From the NCBI RefSeq assembly GCF_001761485.1, contig NC_090770.1, forward strand, positions 1,612,001-1,676,000: DNA of 64,000 bases, in the 5' to 3' direction. The position numbers were made by a program, and so were the translations under genes. The notes beneath the pieces were generated by a model. The model was given only the letters and a program-made list of their open reading frames with translations. It had not been told where the DNA came from and did not search any database. The DNA is from Yarrowia lipolytica (lineage: Eukaryota; Ascomycota; Dipodascomycetes; Dipodascales). Positions 10,587 to 22,173 of this stretch are shown one piece after another; position 1 is the stretch's first letter, and each line of letters opens with the position of its first letter.

Positions 10587-13114
10587 ACTCAACATGTCGT
10601 TCTGCGGCGTCGTATGAGATCGCTTAGCTCGCCATGGTCGTATCTCCAGTATAACCACGTCGTTAACGTCCAAAGACCCAAACTAAAACAACCACCGCTC
10701 AGCTGCGTGAGCCGCATCTCGGGCTCTCAAGTCGCCCACTGTCTTGTATGTTATTGCTTCTCTGCGTCTGTCTATCACTACCGGTCCTTGCTATGATAGC
10801 AATGGTGTATTGGGGGAGCTGCAGCACGTGTTGAGGGCCCAAGACGGTTTGAAGACGGCAAATTTGTGCTTTTCCACTAGCAGCTATCATAAATCCGGAA
10901 AACAGTTATCGTCTGCGTTTTCTCGTCCAGACGGTGTCTACGGTGGGCACTGATCAGCAACGTTGAACGGTGACGCAGAAAAAGGAAAACTGGTTGCCTT
11001 TTCCGGTAAATGGAAAAAGAAAAGAAGGGCAAATCGACCAAAAAGCCGATCGGCTGACTCGCCGCTGAGATCTCCCTACTCGAGTAGCCTTGTCGACAGG
11101 CTTTCAAGCCCACCCTTTAGCTCCTTTGACTCAAGGTCGCACTGTATCGAGCACCATGAGCGATTTACGAGAGGCCGCCAGGCGTTACCAGAGATCAACC
11201 GTGTGATAGTATGTACAGTAGAAGAGTACAGTAGGACTAAAACAGACGATGGTGGTGCCTGAGACATGGTACCAGAGTGCTTTGCAGAAGGTCATCAGCG
11301 CCGCGCAACGAGAAACTCTAGAACTGGAACAGGGCAAACGTGACCGTTGATTGAGGGCAACCAACATTTCGTAAGACATTTCCAATTTCGACGAGTCTTT
11401 AGGAGGTTTCAGGGGCAATCCACAGTTGCGGGGGTGAAGCTGACAGCGGATCGAGGACTTCAGACGTCATAATGGTATCGTGAGGGTCGGTGGGCGAATG
11501 CTTGTACTACTCTACTAGTTCTTCTACTACTCTACGAGTGCTTGTACCAGTACTCGTACTGTTCTTGTAGTTGCAGTGGTTTTTGGCTCTCAAAGGGGAG
11601 CATATCTCCGTCTAACTCCGAGCATCGATATGGTGGCTCAAAGATGGAGCTTTCGACTCCAGTCAACTCCGAGCATTGGATTTTCGTGGGTTTTGTCTGA
11701 GCCGTTGCGACAATGACAGGATAATCTCCTCCAGAAAGTTTTCCTACCCAGATAACGGCATAACTATGAGTACAATTATATAAACTGTACTCGCACTCTT
11801 CCTCGCACTTCCAAGCCCAGTTGATGTTTTAATTGTTGAATATTAAGAACTTTTGTATGATAACAAATGCATTAACGACTTGAACATCACTTTCTAGGAG
11901 GCGTTACGATAAACCAGCACTTCGCTCCCCCAGAGAGACTCATCAGGAGAGTCCGGAGGATTCGACTGAGCACGTCTTGAGGTTCAGCTGAGTCCCTCGG
12001 AATGGAGACTAAGTGATTAATCAAGGCTTTCCATTCAACATAAAACAGAGTAAATACGACCGGTACTTGTACGATTGTGTCACCTATCCAACTTCTCTCT
12101 CTATTATTACATACAGTACCTTCACTTTTGTTATCATTATCACTAAATGATGAACGGAGAGACCGTGTTCCTGAGGTAAACCAACTAGAGTAGGTGAAAT
12201 CCCCTGGTCTGAGATGTCTTCTATTCCTCTCCACCCAGAGTGTAAACAACTCCCTAAGGAATATCTCCACGGGAATGGACTATGTGCCTAGCAGACATGT
12301 GTTAACTGTTAATAGTATAACTATATCCTTCTCGTTATCTTCTCCTTCTTCCCATATATTTCTCATCCTCCTCCTCACCCTCCTCCTCATCACCCCCAAG
12401 TCCTCACCCACGTCCATTGTCTAGTTGGAACACTCCCTTATCGACGCACTTGATCCTACCTACATCGTCAGTCTGGTAAAACCTGTCAAAGAAAATCCCG
12501 CTGCAATCTATCTCCAGCTTCGGCTTTCATATTGAACCCGTTTTCAGAATAGTGACTGTCCTGCGCCTTGCTCCTGTGCCGTCCTGGCCGCCCTACTTGT
12601 AGTAGCAAGCTCCTCGAGTCTGCCAGAGAACCATGCACAGGTGAAAAACGCACAATATTGAGTGGGAGACAATAATGAGTCCTCACCCACTACAGTACAA
12701 GTAGTTAGTCAGTTGAGGGAGCCCCATGGTACGTACTTGACAACCAGATCGAGTTCAGATGACCCGACAACTGAAGGAAGTGTGTACAGCATACCTTGTA
12801 AGGACCCTCTTGACTCGAGTGGTGACGGGAGGAGTATGTATTTGCAATATTTCGAGACTGGTCGGTACTGAATCCCCTTATCAGCGCTGTTTTTTACTGT
12901 TTTTGTGCCATTTCACCCATTTCACCCATCTGCCAGAAACTAATACGCTTCCGATAATGCACCTAGTGCGTCGATAATGCGAGATACGACATACACCAAA
13001 AAAAACTGGGAATGGTGCATCTGAAGGTTATGACATGTGTTACCCTCCCTTTACTACCCTACGTCATGTATGTATCCACAGAATTTACAGTGCAGTGATC
13101 AACCAATAGTGTTC

Positions 13115-14853
13115 TTAGACATGGAGATATCCGAGTTTTCTAAGTCCATCCCCATGTCGCAGTGGACTAGTATTGCGTCTGCGCGGGCGAACCCTGTCAG
13201 GGATCACGCCGACGATGCCCTCATTGAGAAGCTCAAACTTCTCCTGCTGGAGAACGAGACCCACCCACTCGACACCTTTGAGGACCAAGGCAAGTTTGCG
13301 GAAGAAGCGTTTTGGCGCCAGTGACCCTCGATACATTGCGTACATCCACAACTTCCGCCTTGCTCTCTCCGACTGGAAACAACTCCTGCCACGGTTCATT
13401 ACAAAATGCAGCAACTTCTCTGAAACCCGCTGCTTATCAAGTACAACGAGCCTCACCAAGGTTTGTATGCCGATATCCGGTTTGAGTGCTTTTCGGCCGC
13501 TTCCGACGCCTCGCCTCCTCGTGCCTTGGTATCCCGGACGCTTGTAATGCGCCCTGCTACGCTGTTTCTTACTTCCTGGAGCTTATGCCCCTGGAATTGA
13601 AGACCGCTTTCTGTACCTTGGCCCCGCGAACCTGGGCAGAATTTGAGTGCTCCGTCCTACAGCGAGATAAAGAGGAAAACTATTTCTTCGGCCGACTGTT
13701 TCTTACTGAAGGACTGTTTGCAATTGTTGATTGGCAATGTCAAATCCGCTACGTTTCAGGTCGAGGACGACGCTGTGGAGAAAGCCCCCACAACGATCAC
13801 GGACTCCTTTCAAAGGTCTCAAAAATGTCCGCTAAAGGCTTTCAACAAGAAGCGTCATAGCCTGTCTCCGCCGGGAAGCGTTGTAGACCCACAAACCCCC
13901 CGAAAGCCTGCCAGACCTCTGATCAAGGACAACCGCCAACTCCTCAAGTTCCTCACCGAATGCTTTGACAACTTGGACTGGAGCTCCAACACCGGCAGAA
14001 CGACTGCGCCTGCTGCCAATAAAGGTGAGCCGGACCATCCACTGCCGACGAAAACAATGCCGCTGTTGAGAATATCACATGAGTTAACCTCCTTGTCAAC
14101 CCTACCGAGCAGGTAGCCCAACTGAGTCGCATCTTTGAAGCTCTGCAACCCCTCAAAGACACTGCTACCCCTCAAAGACACCGAAGTGTATGACCACCTC
14201 TTCGCGGGCTCCAATCCGCAGCCACTGCCACCTTCCAGAAACTGCTGCTGCCGCATTCGCCGCAACATTCTACACCAACTCCTACGGCTCACATCACGCC
14301 TGATGATGATAAAATCCCCAGGTTTCATGTGGCAGCTCTCGATAAAACGCTCAAGCACCCACTGGTGACCCATATCAAATGGATTCCCGCTCTGGCAAAT
14401 GCATCTTTGCCACGTGTCCCCTTCGGGTCCTGTTCGGTCGTTTCCGCTACGTGGCCTGCGGCTACATGGGCAGCTGGATTGTTCCAGCCCAGCCTCGCCA
14501 TGCCACTTACTTCCTGGCCCAGCTATTGCCTGAAGCTGTTGGGTTCCGCCTAAATGCCATAGTCCCTACCTCGTGGGATGACTTGCCACCTTGTTGCTGC
14601 CGCACGTGCCGTGGGAGAATGTCAATCCCCCACCACAGACGACGCGGACCACTTTTTCACTAGCTGGCGTATCCCGAGTAAAGACGCTGGTGCTGGCGAC
14701 CTCCGTGGTGCCCTGGAGATTCTGGCCCGCGACGTTCAGTACACTAAGCCTGTTATCTCCTCACGAGCCGTCGCCAGAGCCCTCAAAGTGACCAACCAGG
14801 CGTACGAACCCGAGCTAGCTTTCTGTCTACGAGGCCTTTTGCCGCCAGCGTGA
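13115..14853 (+). pseudogene. Decayed coding fossil, possibly retroelement gag-like
   Basis: Protein-like peptide occurs in turn in different plus-strand frames with codon-like composition, while neighbouring DNA shows none. The region begins near an ATG at 13121 and fades after about 14850. Some segments contain patterns reminiscent of retrotransposon gag proteins (a leucine-rich stretch followed by a SW-D/E-L motif, seen near 13640 and again near 14570), suggesting either two related copies or an internal repeat. It is clearly broken, with several interruptions, and must be old. The family cannot be named with confidence; a lost host gene is the alternative. No terminal repeats were seen. 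Confidence 0.4.
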
Positions 14854-15350
14854 ACCCATCTACCCTTTGGCTCAGGAACACGAGAATCCCCGGGAACCCA
14901 CGATTCCTGTCATCACTGATAACTCGCGGCTACTTCAGCCGGGACTAATTCTAGGCGAGAGACCAGTCCTCGGTCTGACACCACCGCACCACCACTGCTC
15001 CTTCTGGTAACCGCCGTGGTTGTTGCCGTCAGAATTAGGACGCCCCCAAACCAGATTCTATCTGGAGCTGTATGCCCATGGCAGACCCTTCCCCGTACGC
15101 TTCTTTCAGTGACCTCGTCCAACTCCATGACGGTAAACGTCCAGCGCTCAGTTCACAAGTGGCGGCCACAAACCTGCCAAGTTCAACCATGGTTTTACTG
15201 ACAAAAATCAAAAATACACCATGTCCACTACTGTACTGTACTGTACATCCTCGTACTGTACTCGTACTGACTAAGCAAGAGAAATGGCTCCTGACGAGAA
15301 ACAAAAGATACCCCTGAGGAGAAACATAAAGACTGCTGAGCAAAAAGATA

Positions 15351-15438
15351 CTCCGCAACGGAGAATTGAACTCCGGTCCCCCGCGTGCTGAAACAATGTC
15401 CTGACAGGCGGAAATTCTAGCCACTAAACTATTGCGGA
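15351..15438 (-). tRNA. tRNA-Asp (anticodon GTC) with intron
   Basis: The reverse complement folds as a complete tRNA. The acceptor stem is TCCGCAA paired perfectly with TTGCGGA, discriminator G. The D arm contains TAGTTTAGTGGCTAGAA (A box). The anticodon stem TCCGC/GCGGG holds the loop CTGTCAC, and the T arm is CCGGAGTTCAATTCTCCG (B box). The anticodon is GTC. About 16 bases (GGACATTGTTTCAGCA) interrupt the loop after the base following the anticodon, the standard intron position; removing them restores a seven-base loop. The 88-base length fits a 72-73-base mature tRNA. The sequence is close to other yeast tRNA-Asp genes. The exact splice points are ambiguous by a base. Confidence 0.92.
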
Positions 15439-17258
15439 AGCGGTGGGTTCCGAGATGCACAGGGTGTAAAAGAGAGTGGAGCTGTCTTTGATTTCGGGCC
15501 AAATTTAATAATTATGGGCTGACACTGATATGGATGGAACAGTGTCTTTCTGGAGAGTACGATGGTATAATTGTATTTTTTCCAGCACCTCTGTATCGTT
15601 TTGTATATTCAGTGGAGTTTAGGCACGATGTCTGGTATACTATAGCAGGAGAATACTTGCACTTGAACAGTTTTTTACAGTACAAGTACTTGAATGAGGT
15701 GCTATTGCGTCTACAATACCAACTATCAACGACTTGACCAGCAGGTAGGTGTTGCAAGTCTGTACTGTTAGCCGCAGTCTGTCCAGAAGGACTGTTATCT
15801 CCTTTCGAATGTCTCAGAATAGGTGGGGTCTGGTACGTGACGTGCGTCTGCCAAGACGGGCGTTTGGATGGACAAGCGGCTATGGGTTGGTGTTTTAATT
15901 GCTCGAGATAGTACAAATGTTGTAGTGCGGCTGATCGTTTAGTACACAGTACTGCACATCTGTATGGCGGGTCGTGGAGTACATGTAAGCGAGGCTTGTA
16001 CTTGTACAAGGACAGACAGCAGGTTTTGTACGGTGGAGGGAGACTTGAACTTGTAGAATACACATTCTGATTGCCATTGAACTTATTGAGCTGACAACAG
16101 GCGAAACCCACATCTCTGTGGTCCTGGTCCTTTGATTGTTCCAGCCTTATACACCATCATCATAAATATGCACCATTCATATACATACCCAAAACAACAG
16201 ACCCAATGATGAACGACACTGAAAAATCACTACAAGTACTGGTACAGTAACAAAAAACTTGTTCAGGAAGATCGTGCTTTCCTACAACAATACTACAACT
16301 ACCTGCACTTTTATCCAACTCCGGTCCTATCTCGGATCAATTGCAGAAGGATACACGGAAGTACATTGACGGTGCATCTTGGCATCCCACCTCCTCAACA
16401 GTTGAGTGGGATGTGGGGGAAGGGGCCAGTCACGTGGCTGCTGGGCCAACCGGTGCAAAAAAGGGGCTCTTTTCGCCACTCTTTAAACCCGCTGTGATTG
16501 GTCAATGGCATTTTCATCTCTGAAGGATCAAAGGAACATTTTTCACTGCATCCCTCCTTGTAGATTCCAACTAAGGGTACCCCTCAATGTGGCTAATGTG
16601 AAACTTTATATTTTCATGTGGCGTAGATTTGACCAGTGTTTTGGTAGACCCACCAAAGTGATACAATTGACAGGACTTTCGAACAATGACGATTAGTAAT
16701 AGTAATACCACAGTCACGTGACAAACACCTGCCCCAATCCGTCTTCAAATCGCCCCAAATCGTCCCAAATTGCTCTTTTCCTCCACCCTACGAGACTCCA
16801 GTGACTCTCCCTTGGGCCGATGATCCGATGCACCTTAATGTCGCTCGATTGCCCCACAAATCTTAACATGTCGAAACCAAAAATACGACGACACGCTAGC
16901 GCAGAAAAAACGGCTGTCACTGTCGAGGTTACCCTAGAAGAGAAATGGTTGTGCAAGTGTCCATTAGTAAGCACCATATATCGTGTTTCTACATGCCCAC
17001 ATCGGCCAACCATGTCGAAGCGTCCCTCTTCTCTACAGTATGTACACTACAAAGTAGGTTGGCTCAATGTGGGGTATCCGATGCTCCGATACCGTGCGTT
17101 CTTTGCTGCGATATTCCATGCACCCCACTCCATGTCGTTCACATAGACGTGTAAAGTGTTGTACAACACCGGCAATGGGTATATAAGGCGGTGGTCCAGC
17201 TGTTGAAATCGACATCAACCAACATCTCTTCACCACCACCACAACCACCACCACAACA
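15439..17258. other. Intergenic and ADH promoter region
   Basis: No coding frame is supported between the tRNA-Asp gene and the dehydrogenase. It contains several GTACTTGTAC-type words (15675-15700, 15985-16010, 16230-16250), CACGTG sites (16432, 16713), and a CA-rich leader with a TATA box directly before the ADH start. Confidence 0.6.
17180..17187 (+). promoter_or_regulatory. TATA box of the alcohol dehydrogenase gene
   Basis: TATATAAG lies about 75 bases upstream of the ATG and is followed by an A/C-rich leader (CACCACCACAACCACC), typical of a strongly expressed yeast gene. Confidence 0.75.
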
Positions 17259-18308
17259 ATGACCACCATCCCCAAGACCCAGAAAGCCGTCATCTTCGAG
17301 ACCTCCGGCGGCCCCCTCATGTACAAGGACGTGCCTGTGCCCGTGCCTGCCGACGACGAGATTCTGGTCAACGTCAAGTACTCCGGCGTGTGCCACACGG
17401 ACCTGCACGCCTGGAAGGGCGACTGGCCCCTGGACACCAAGCTCCCCCTGATCGGCGGCCACGAGGGCGCCGGCGTGGTTGTTGCCAAGGGCAAGAACGT
17501 GACCACCTTTGAGATTGGCGACTACGCCGGTATCAAGTGGATCAACAAGGCCTGCTACACCTGCGAGTTCTGCCAGGTGGCGGCCGAGCCCAACTGCCCC
17601 AAGGCCACCATGTCCGGATACACCCACGACGGCTCTTTCCAGCAGTACGCCACCGCCAACGCTGTCCAGGCCGCCCACATCCCCAAGAACTGTGACCTCG
17701 CCCAGGTTGCCCCCATTCTCTGCGCCGGTATCACCGTCTACAAGGCTCTCAAGACCGCTGGCCTCAAGGCTGGTGAGTGGGCCGCCGTGACCGGAGCTGG
17801 AGGAGGCCTCGGCTCTCTGGCCGTCCAGTACGCCAAGGCCATGGGCTACCGAGTGCTGGCCATTGACACTGGCGCTGACAAGGAGAAGATGTGCAAGGAG
17901 CTCGGCGCCGAGGTCTTCATCGACTTTGCCAAGTCCAAGGATCTGGTCAAGGACGTCCAGGAGGCCACCAAGGGCGGACCCCACGCCGTCATCAACGTGT
18001 CTGTCTCCGAGTTTGCCGTCAACCAGTCTGTTGAGTACGTGCGAACCCTGGGAACCGTTGTTCTGGTCGGTCTGCCCGCCGGTGCCGTCTGCAAGTCGCC
18101 CATCTTCCAGCAGGTTGCTCGATCTATTCAGATCAAGGGCTCTTACGTCGGAAACCGAGCCGACTCCCAGGAGGCCATTGAGTTCTTTGCCCGAGGACTG
18201 GTCAAGTCCCCCATCATTATTGTTGGTCTCTCCGAGCTCGAATCCGTCTACAAGCTCATGGAGGAGGGCAAGATTGCCGGTCGATACGTTCTGGACTGCT
18301 CCAAGTAA
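17259..18308 (+). CDS. Zinc-dependent alcohol dehydrogenase (medium-chain family)
   Basis: A 349-residue NAD(P)-dependent alcohol dehydrogenase of the yeast Adh1 type, interconverting ethanol or other primary alcohols and aldehydes. Catalytic zinc ligands are visible at Cys45 (GVCHTD), His68-Glu69 (GGHEGAG) and Cys155. The structural zinc ligands are Cys99, Cys102, Cys105 and Cys113. The nucleotide-binding Rossmann motif is GAGGGLG (179-185). Length matches the cytosolic tetrameric enzymes, and there is no mitochondrial presequence. Codon use is extremely biased (C- or G-ending), which fits strong expression and also creates long empty frames on the opposite strand. The ATG at 17259 lies in a CAACAATG context with a TATA box upstream. 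Y. lipolytica has several ADH paralogues; I cannot tell which this is. Confidence 0.96.
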   Translation: MTTIPKTQKAVIFETSGGPLMYKDVPVPVPADDEILVNVKYSGVCHTDLHAWKGDWPLDTKLPLIGGHEGAGVVVAKGKNVTTFEIGDYAGIKWINKACYTCEFCQVAAEPNCPKATMSGYTHDGSFQQYATANAVQAAHIPKNCDLAQVAPILCAGITVYKALKTAGLKAGEWAAVTGAGGGLGSLAVQYAKAMGYRVLAIDTGADKEKMCKELGAEVFIDFAKSKDLVKDVQEATKGGPHAVINVSVSEFAVNQSVEYVRTLGTVVLVGLPAGAVCKSPIFQQVARSIQIKGSYVGNRADSQEAIEFFARGLVKSPIIIVGLSELESVYKLMEEGKIAGRYVLDCSK

Positions 18309-20629
18309 GCGCGGCTATTGACGCTGAGGAGCGGCCACGACTTTTTGGCCGTCTAGTTTATGATAATTATGAATGATGAGTTAACTTGTGTGTTGTACTG
18401 TGTGTACAGTACTTGTAGTTGCAATCTCCAGTCAGTAGTCTCTGAACACCCGTAGGACTTGTGTGTCTGCCATTCCGGGCATTTGTACTTGGAGTACAAG
18501 TGCGACTTCTCGTACTCATACTTGTATGATGCTCACCCCATCAGCTCCAAGAAACCGATTATATCACTGCAAGAAGCCGTCAGCAAAAGTATGGTGCGAT
18601 ACTTGTAGCGCAAGACAAGGGTATCTTATAGACATCACAGTATTTCAGCATTGAAATATCGTATAATCTCAGACGTGGGTGAAAGGTAGCGTTTTGACGG
18701 GCACCAGAAAACTGGCCAGGAGAAGATCGGAACAATTTCAGTCGACAAACAATGTCATCGCCGAGACGTCATTGGTCAAATGTCAACTGAATAAATGTTT
18801 CTTCACTCCAAAGGAGCTTCCTCATCCCTTATATGTTCAATTGAATACTACTGTACAATACCTTGGAGGTTGAGATATCTGCTGCACCTACGACCTTGGG
18901 GGTTATCACCTTGGAGGTTGTGTGATCTTACAAGGGCCAACGGGGAAAGGCCCGAATGACACGAGACGATCTGATTCGGACGGATGGAGGGAGGATTGCC
19001 TGTGGTACAAGCCGGATCGTGCTTAGTGACACTCTCTGCGACTGTGTTGACATAATGGAGTGAGGTTGGGGTGAGTACAGGTACAGTGATTGGGGAGTTT
19101 TCTGAATTCCAGCTACCTGAATAGTTTGCAATTGATACAAGCCGGTGGTACCTCAGACAAAAATCAACTGTTGGCATGGTACTGTCAACATGGGAACTTT
19201 CTACCGCTGTTCTCACGGGTGTACACACACTCGTCGATGGAGCTGACGGGCATGTATCGGTTCGAACAAGTCATGGTTCGATGATGTCAGAAGGGATACC
19301 GATACAGAGGAGGAACAATGGAAAACTCGTGAGCGAAAAACAGTCTCATTTGGCGTCGTTGTTTGACTAAGCAGCCAGGGAAAAGTCAGCCAGTGTGTTT
19401 GAAATAATGTCAGGGTGGCTACAGTACACCTGAAGTAGCAGACATCAAGGAGTCCTTCAGTCTGCTAGTCATTCAGCCCATTTACAAGATGATAATGAAG
19501 ATCCCTGTGTGTTCTGGCGACTTCTCTGAAGACATGCGAGACTATCAAACATGTCATCGGAGTGTCTCTCGCCAAATGGACATGAACTGAGGTTGTTCCA
19601 TCATGAAAGTCCAATTCCTTAGAGTACGATCGAGGAAGTTGTTTGTCGACTTCTATTAGGAGACTACGAGTGCAGTAGCTACATGCCAGATCTATATTTT
19701 GATAGAGAATCTGGATTCGGCTTCAGAGGGGACTGTGAAACTGAAGAGACAACTCAGCCCGAGAGAGACTCTTCTGGCTAAGACGGACTTTTGCCAAAGA
19801 GATGTTGAAGGTGTTTCTCAGTACAGATCCTGTCAGCATTGTAAAATTGGATGTAATTCCGGTCCGAATAGAACAACATGTCTCCAAGGGTATATAGTAA
19901 ACAGAGAAGAAGCAAGCAAACAGCAGAGTAAGGATACAAGAAGACTCAAAAGTTGAAAATATTCACGTGAATGGAGTAAATGTTACTATCCACCTTATTA
20001 AAGAGTCCTAACGAGTCCGTCTCTCATATTGATGTCCTCTTCATACCTACTCTGTTCAGACGTACCAGTACAGCACCAGTTGATCCTAAGAAGGAGTACT
20101 CTGTAGAATTGCCGTTTCTGTGATGATAACTGAACTGTCGTACGAGTATGTACTTGAACTTGTACTTCATATGTCTGTTGTTGTCTCACTCAGCAGAAGG
20201 TCACCGTTTACATTATGACATACATACCTAGCTTGGACGCCGTATCCACCGCTCAGAGTAACAATAAATGGAGTCTGACGACCAAATAGGATATCAAAAG
20301 AACCGCCCTAAACTCCCCAATCCAATGATCTAATTGCTTTTACTCTTACTCTACTCATAGTCATACCACAACCGCACCATCTATGTCCCACATTGCTGAG
20401 AAGTGATGACAAAGATGACCGACTCACTGACTCCAGCTGATCAAACCCCCTCAGCCCCCGACATCGGTGACGCCACGTATATCCCTCTTGACCCTACTTT
20501 CCCCTGTACTCTCAAAGACCTCAAATTTCCGTTTTTTCACATGAAGTATAAGTGCAACACATGAATATCGCGTGGGACGCGTTGCCAAACTCTAGTCCCT
20601 ACCACACATTACAAGTCTGAGCCGCCAAT
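18309..20629. other. Intergenic, no supported gene
   Basis: About 2.3 kb of non-coding sequence following ADH. GTACTTGTAC-type words occur near 18400-18430, 18480-18530 and 20140-20170. Short frames (for example 19699-19956) show no family features. Confidence 0.55.
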
Positions 20630-22173
20630 GACTACGATTGTAGAGGCCCACCAGACGTACCTGGCCAAATTTGGCGCTCAACCACGGTCCAGAGAACAGG
20701 AATGCCGGAAGAAACAATTGGCCAGTACACATGATCTCTACGACAAGGAGGGATGACCGAGTCGATTGTCTGGGAGTCTCTGTTCCCTCTCTTGAATTGG
20801 GTGCACTCCATGACATTTAGGCCATTTTCTGAACTACGTCATGTGTATCACGGCGGTTATTCAGGCCGGGTTCATGCGGTCTTTCGTGACATTGACCCGC
20901 GCTCACCAGATGATGTTCATTCACTACGCAGGACAGGAGACAAATGGCCGGCTTCTGGCGGACTGAATGACCGACATTTTCTTCTCGTCCGTGTCCATCA
21001 TTAATCCTCCTTCTGCTGTCAATGCTCGTGGCACCGGTCCCTACCCTGTCCCTGCCTTACCCCCATCCCCGACGCTTCCCAGGAGCGTATCTGCGTGCCT
21101 CCTCAAAGTGCCAACAAGTCAGTTGAACGTGTTGATGAACATGTTGATGAGACAGAGCACAGAGACAGAAGGGAGACCATTGACTTGACCAGTGCTGGAC
21201 CTGAGCCGGAGCTTGGGGATCAACCAACTGGAATGTCTACCCCTGACGGAACAAGGGGTCTCGACTTCCAATTGAGTTCCGAACCCGAAACTTACGATCT
21301 TGATGAGATACCAGGTAGAGCAGAAAGCACTACACCAGCTGCTGTAAACTTTCCACCGCGTCGTTTTCAATCTCAGACCACTCAAAGACCACCTAGCGAC
21401 AAAAGCCATCGAACTGAACGGGCAAGAGAAGAGAAGGTCGAACCATTCACGTTCCCACCTCTTGGACTTCCCGCAGACCTTTCAGCTCTCACGGACAAGG
21501 TCGCCAAGCTCATTTGCAATCCTCCAAAAGAATCCCTTAGAGAAACACCATGGAAAATCTGCAGAAGAACCTGGCCGTCACATACCCAAACTACACCAAC
21601 AGATGGCCAGCCGATATGCTTCCCGATGAAGAGTCGTTCTTCTCGCTGGAGGCTACTGTTCTCTACCCCATGCTATACGCCCATAAACGTCACTACCCGC
21701 TTGTGCCTCGACACAGAGACAGTTCGTACATCCTGTATTGCAACCGCATGAGTCCCGATCAGGTTGATGAAGAAGATGGATCGCATCAAACAGTCCGAAA
21801 GAACTGCAAGTTTGCTTTGAAAGTGGAACATGATAAGGAGGCTGACGAATGGCGTCTCACACACGTGGAAGGCTGCTCGGAACACAATCATATGCCCAAC
21901 ACACACTCCAGCCTGTTCCTCGAAAACAAGCCTTTGGAACCTATGCTGTTGGACCTAGGACGGTTTGATATTACCGGAATTGTTCGAATGGGTGATATGG
22001 TCGATGCTACGAGCGCAGGATACAGACCCACTTTTAGGGAGTGTGGGCTGCAGTACCATTTCATGGGCACACCCGATGAGGGTATACTCGAGCTGCTCGA
22101 GACTCCTTATGTGAGATATCGCCAATTCCACGGAATCACCTTTTTGGCGCACATGCTTGGATACAGATGGTGA
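20630..22173 (+). pseudogene. Truncated Mutator-like transposase copy (N-terminal half only)
   Basis: A second, diverged relative of the transposase at 2783-6468, in the opposite orientation. Its first part (20630-21100) carries peptide in changing frames. One segment near 20650-20750 has a Q-P-R...K-K-Q-L-A...Y pattern resembling the P-P-R...K-G-Q-L-A...Y pattern in the decayed 5' part of the first copy. The middle (21095-21550) is acidic and Pro/Ser-rich. The last part is the FAR1-like domain, still open (see 21550-22173). No DDE or SWIM sequence follows, so the copy is truncated before the catalytic domain. The 5' region has several frame changes and stops. Boundaries are approximate. Confidence 0.55.
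21550..22173 (+). CDS. FAR1/MULE-type DNA-binding domain protein without transposase core
   Basis: An open frame of 207 codons beginning at an ATG in a very good context (CACCATGG). It matches the N-terminal domain of the Mutator-like transposase at 2783-5872: YPNYTNRWPADMLPDEE here against YPPVSNVWPDDLLPPER there, then RHYPLV against RHYALV. A C-x-F-x-L...WRL-x-H..GCS-x-H-x-H segment follows, of the FAR1/WRKY-GCM1 zinc-finger kind (C92-like, H..H). The protein stops about 100 residues after this domain, before any DDE residues. Whether it is expressed is unknown. It could be the 3' exon of a longer gene, a domesticated DNA-binding protein, or simply the still-open end of a dead copy. Confidence 0.5.
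   Translation: MENLQKNLAVTYPNYTNRWPADMLPDEESFFSLEATVLYPMLYAHKRHYPLVPRHRDSSYILYCNRMSPDQVDEEDGSHQTVRKNCKFALKVEHDKEADEWRLTHVEGCSEHNHMPNTHSSLFLENKPLEPMLLDLGRFDITGIVRMGDMVDATSAGYRPTFRECGLQYHFMGTPDEGILELLETPYVRYRQFHGITFLAHMLGYRW

Larger units (their letters stand above)
9504..13114. other. Long intergenic stretch, no supported gene
   Basis: About 3.6 kb without a credible coding frame. It holds the promoter of the LAM-like gene with an A27 tract (9792-9818), a 12-base tandem repeat (10530-10586), clusters of GTACTTGTAC/TACTAC words near 11500-11575, and TATA-like ATATAAAC near 11778. The 127-codon minus frame at 11887-12270 shows no family features. Confidence 0.55.

Noticed and set aside
11887-12270. 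127-codon minus-strand ORF
   Set aside because: No domain, no homologous neighbour and ordinary intergenic composition.
17139-17984. 281-codon frame antisense to the alcohol dehydrogenase
   Set aside because: Same artefact of biased codon use; Gly/Leu/Val-rich, no family features, and the ADH on the other strand is unmistakable.
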